23,760 bases of DNA from JADHUC01 sp964617665. GTDB lineage: Bacteria; Planctomycetota; Planctomycetia; Pirellulales; Pirellulaceae. Both the position numbers and the translations under genes were made by a program. Positions 23,706 through 23,760 of this stretch are shown one piece after another; the stretch's first letter is position 1; the number at the start of each line of letters is the position of its first letter. The stretch covers positions 1-23,760 of the forward strand of contig CAZUAH010000187.1 of assembly GCA_964617665.1 (NCBI GenBank), written 5' to 3'. The notes beneath the pieces are model-generated. The model was given only the letters and a program-made list of their open reading frames with translations. It made no database searches and had not been told where the DNA came from.

Positions 23706-23760
23706 GTGAAAAAGGGGTCGGGAGCAATAGCGTTCGGCACGATAATCGCTGTCCGTCGTT
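23706..23760 (+). CDS. Possible start of the ABC permease, cut by window end
   Basis: A GTG at 23706, 11 bp after the ATPase stop, opens a frame without stops to the window edge: MKKGSGAIAFGTIIAVRR. Its position is where a MacB-type permease would start, and a basic, then hydrophobic N-terminus is plausible. Only 18 codons are visible and the ribosome binding site (cgggga) is weak. Confidence 0.35.
   Translation, partial: MKKGSGAIAFGTIIAVRR

Noticed and set aside
1..23760. tRNA, rRNA or known riboswitch
   Set aside because: No cloverleaf with a GGTTCGA-type arm, rRNA core sequence or riboswitch consensus was recognised by eye. A tRNAscan/Rfam search would be decisive.

Overview
The window most likely comes from a member of the Planctomycetota (Pirellula/Rhodopirellula-like). 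The evidence is a DUF1559 prepilin-like protein with a C-terminal H-X9-DG motif, an SHD1 plus TIGR03067-type secreted protein, a planctomycete-style ECF sigma factor, an LRR/TIR gene remnant, many exported glycan-active proteins, and many long intergenic palindromes. This assignment rests on protein families, not on a marker gene.

Layout. (1) 1-2060 is degraded, regulatory sequence: a HEAT-repeat ORF, a truncated IS21-type istA with its transposon end, a 390-bp stretch with no gene, and an ECF sigma factor on the minus strand. (2) 2331-5174 is a plus-strand cluster of acylating acetaldehyde dehydrogenase (mhpF-like), 4-hydroxy-2-oxovalerate aldolase (mhpE-like) and an HpaI-type aldolase. Together they would split short 2-oxo acids into pyruvate plus aldehyde and trap the aldehyde as acyl-CoA. 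(3) 5264-7359 holds a secreted VOC/glyoxalase-fold protein, an SHD1/TIGR03067 protein and a frameshifted transposase remnant. (4) 7650-12216 has an AraC regulator divergent from a URO-D-superfamily gene, followed by a GH29 alpha-L-fucosidase gene interrupted near its 3' end by a 101-bp palindromic element. (5) 12228-13247 is a junkyard of palindromes and an LRR-TIR pseudogene. (6) 13326-18257 on the minus strand encodes a DUF1559 protein, a beta-propeller glycosidase-like protein and a PL11 rhamnogalacturonan lyase. (7) 18581-20785 on the plus strand encodes a Tat-exported aldo/keto-reductase-like protein and an enolase-superfamily (mandelate racemase group) sugar-acid dehydratase. (8) 21023-23760 begins an ABC efflux operon: a membrane fusion protein carrying C-terminal EF-hands, a MacB/LolD-type ATPase, and possibly the first codons of a permease.

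The metabolic theme is breakdown of rhamnose- and fucose-containing polysaccharide. The extracellular lyase and glycosidases would release deoxysugars. The enolase-family dehydratase and the HpaI aldolase fit an oxidative deoxysugar-acid route to pyruvate plus lactaldehyde. This link is inference.

The most unusual signal is a set of palindromic elements with different arm sequences but TA dinucleotides at both ends. In the fucosidase gene one such element can be removed on paper to restore the reading frame exactly, leaving a single TA. That identifies it as a MITE-like insertion with a TA target duplication and gives a lead to what the other palindromes are.
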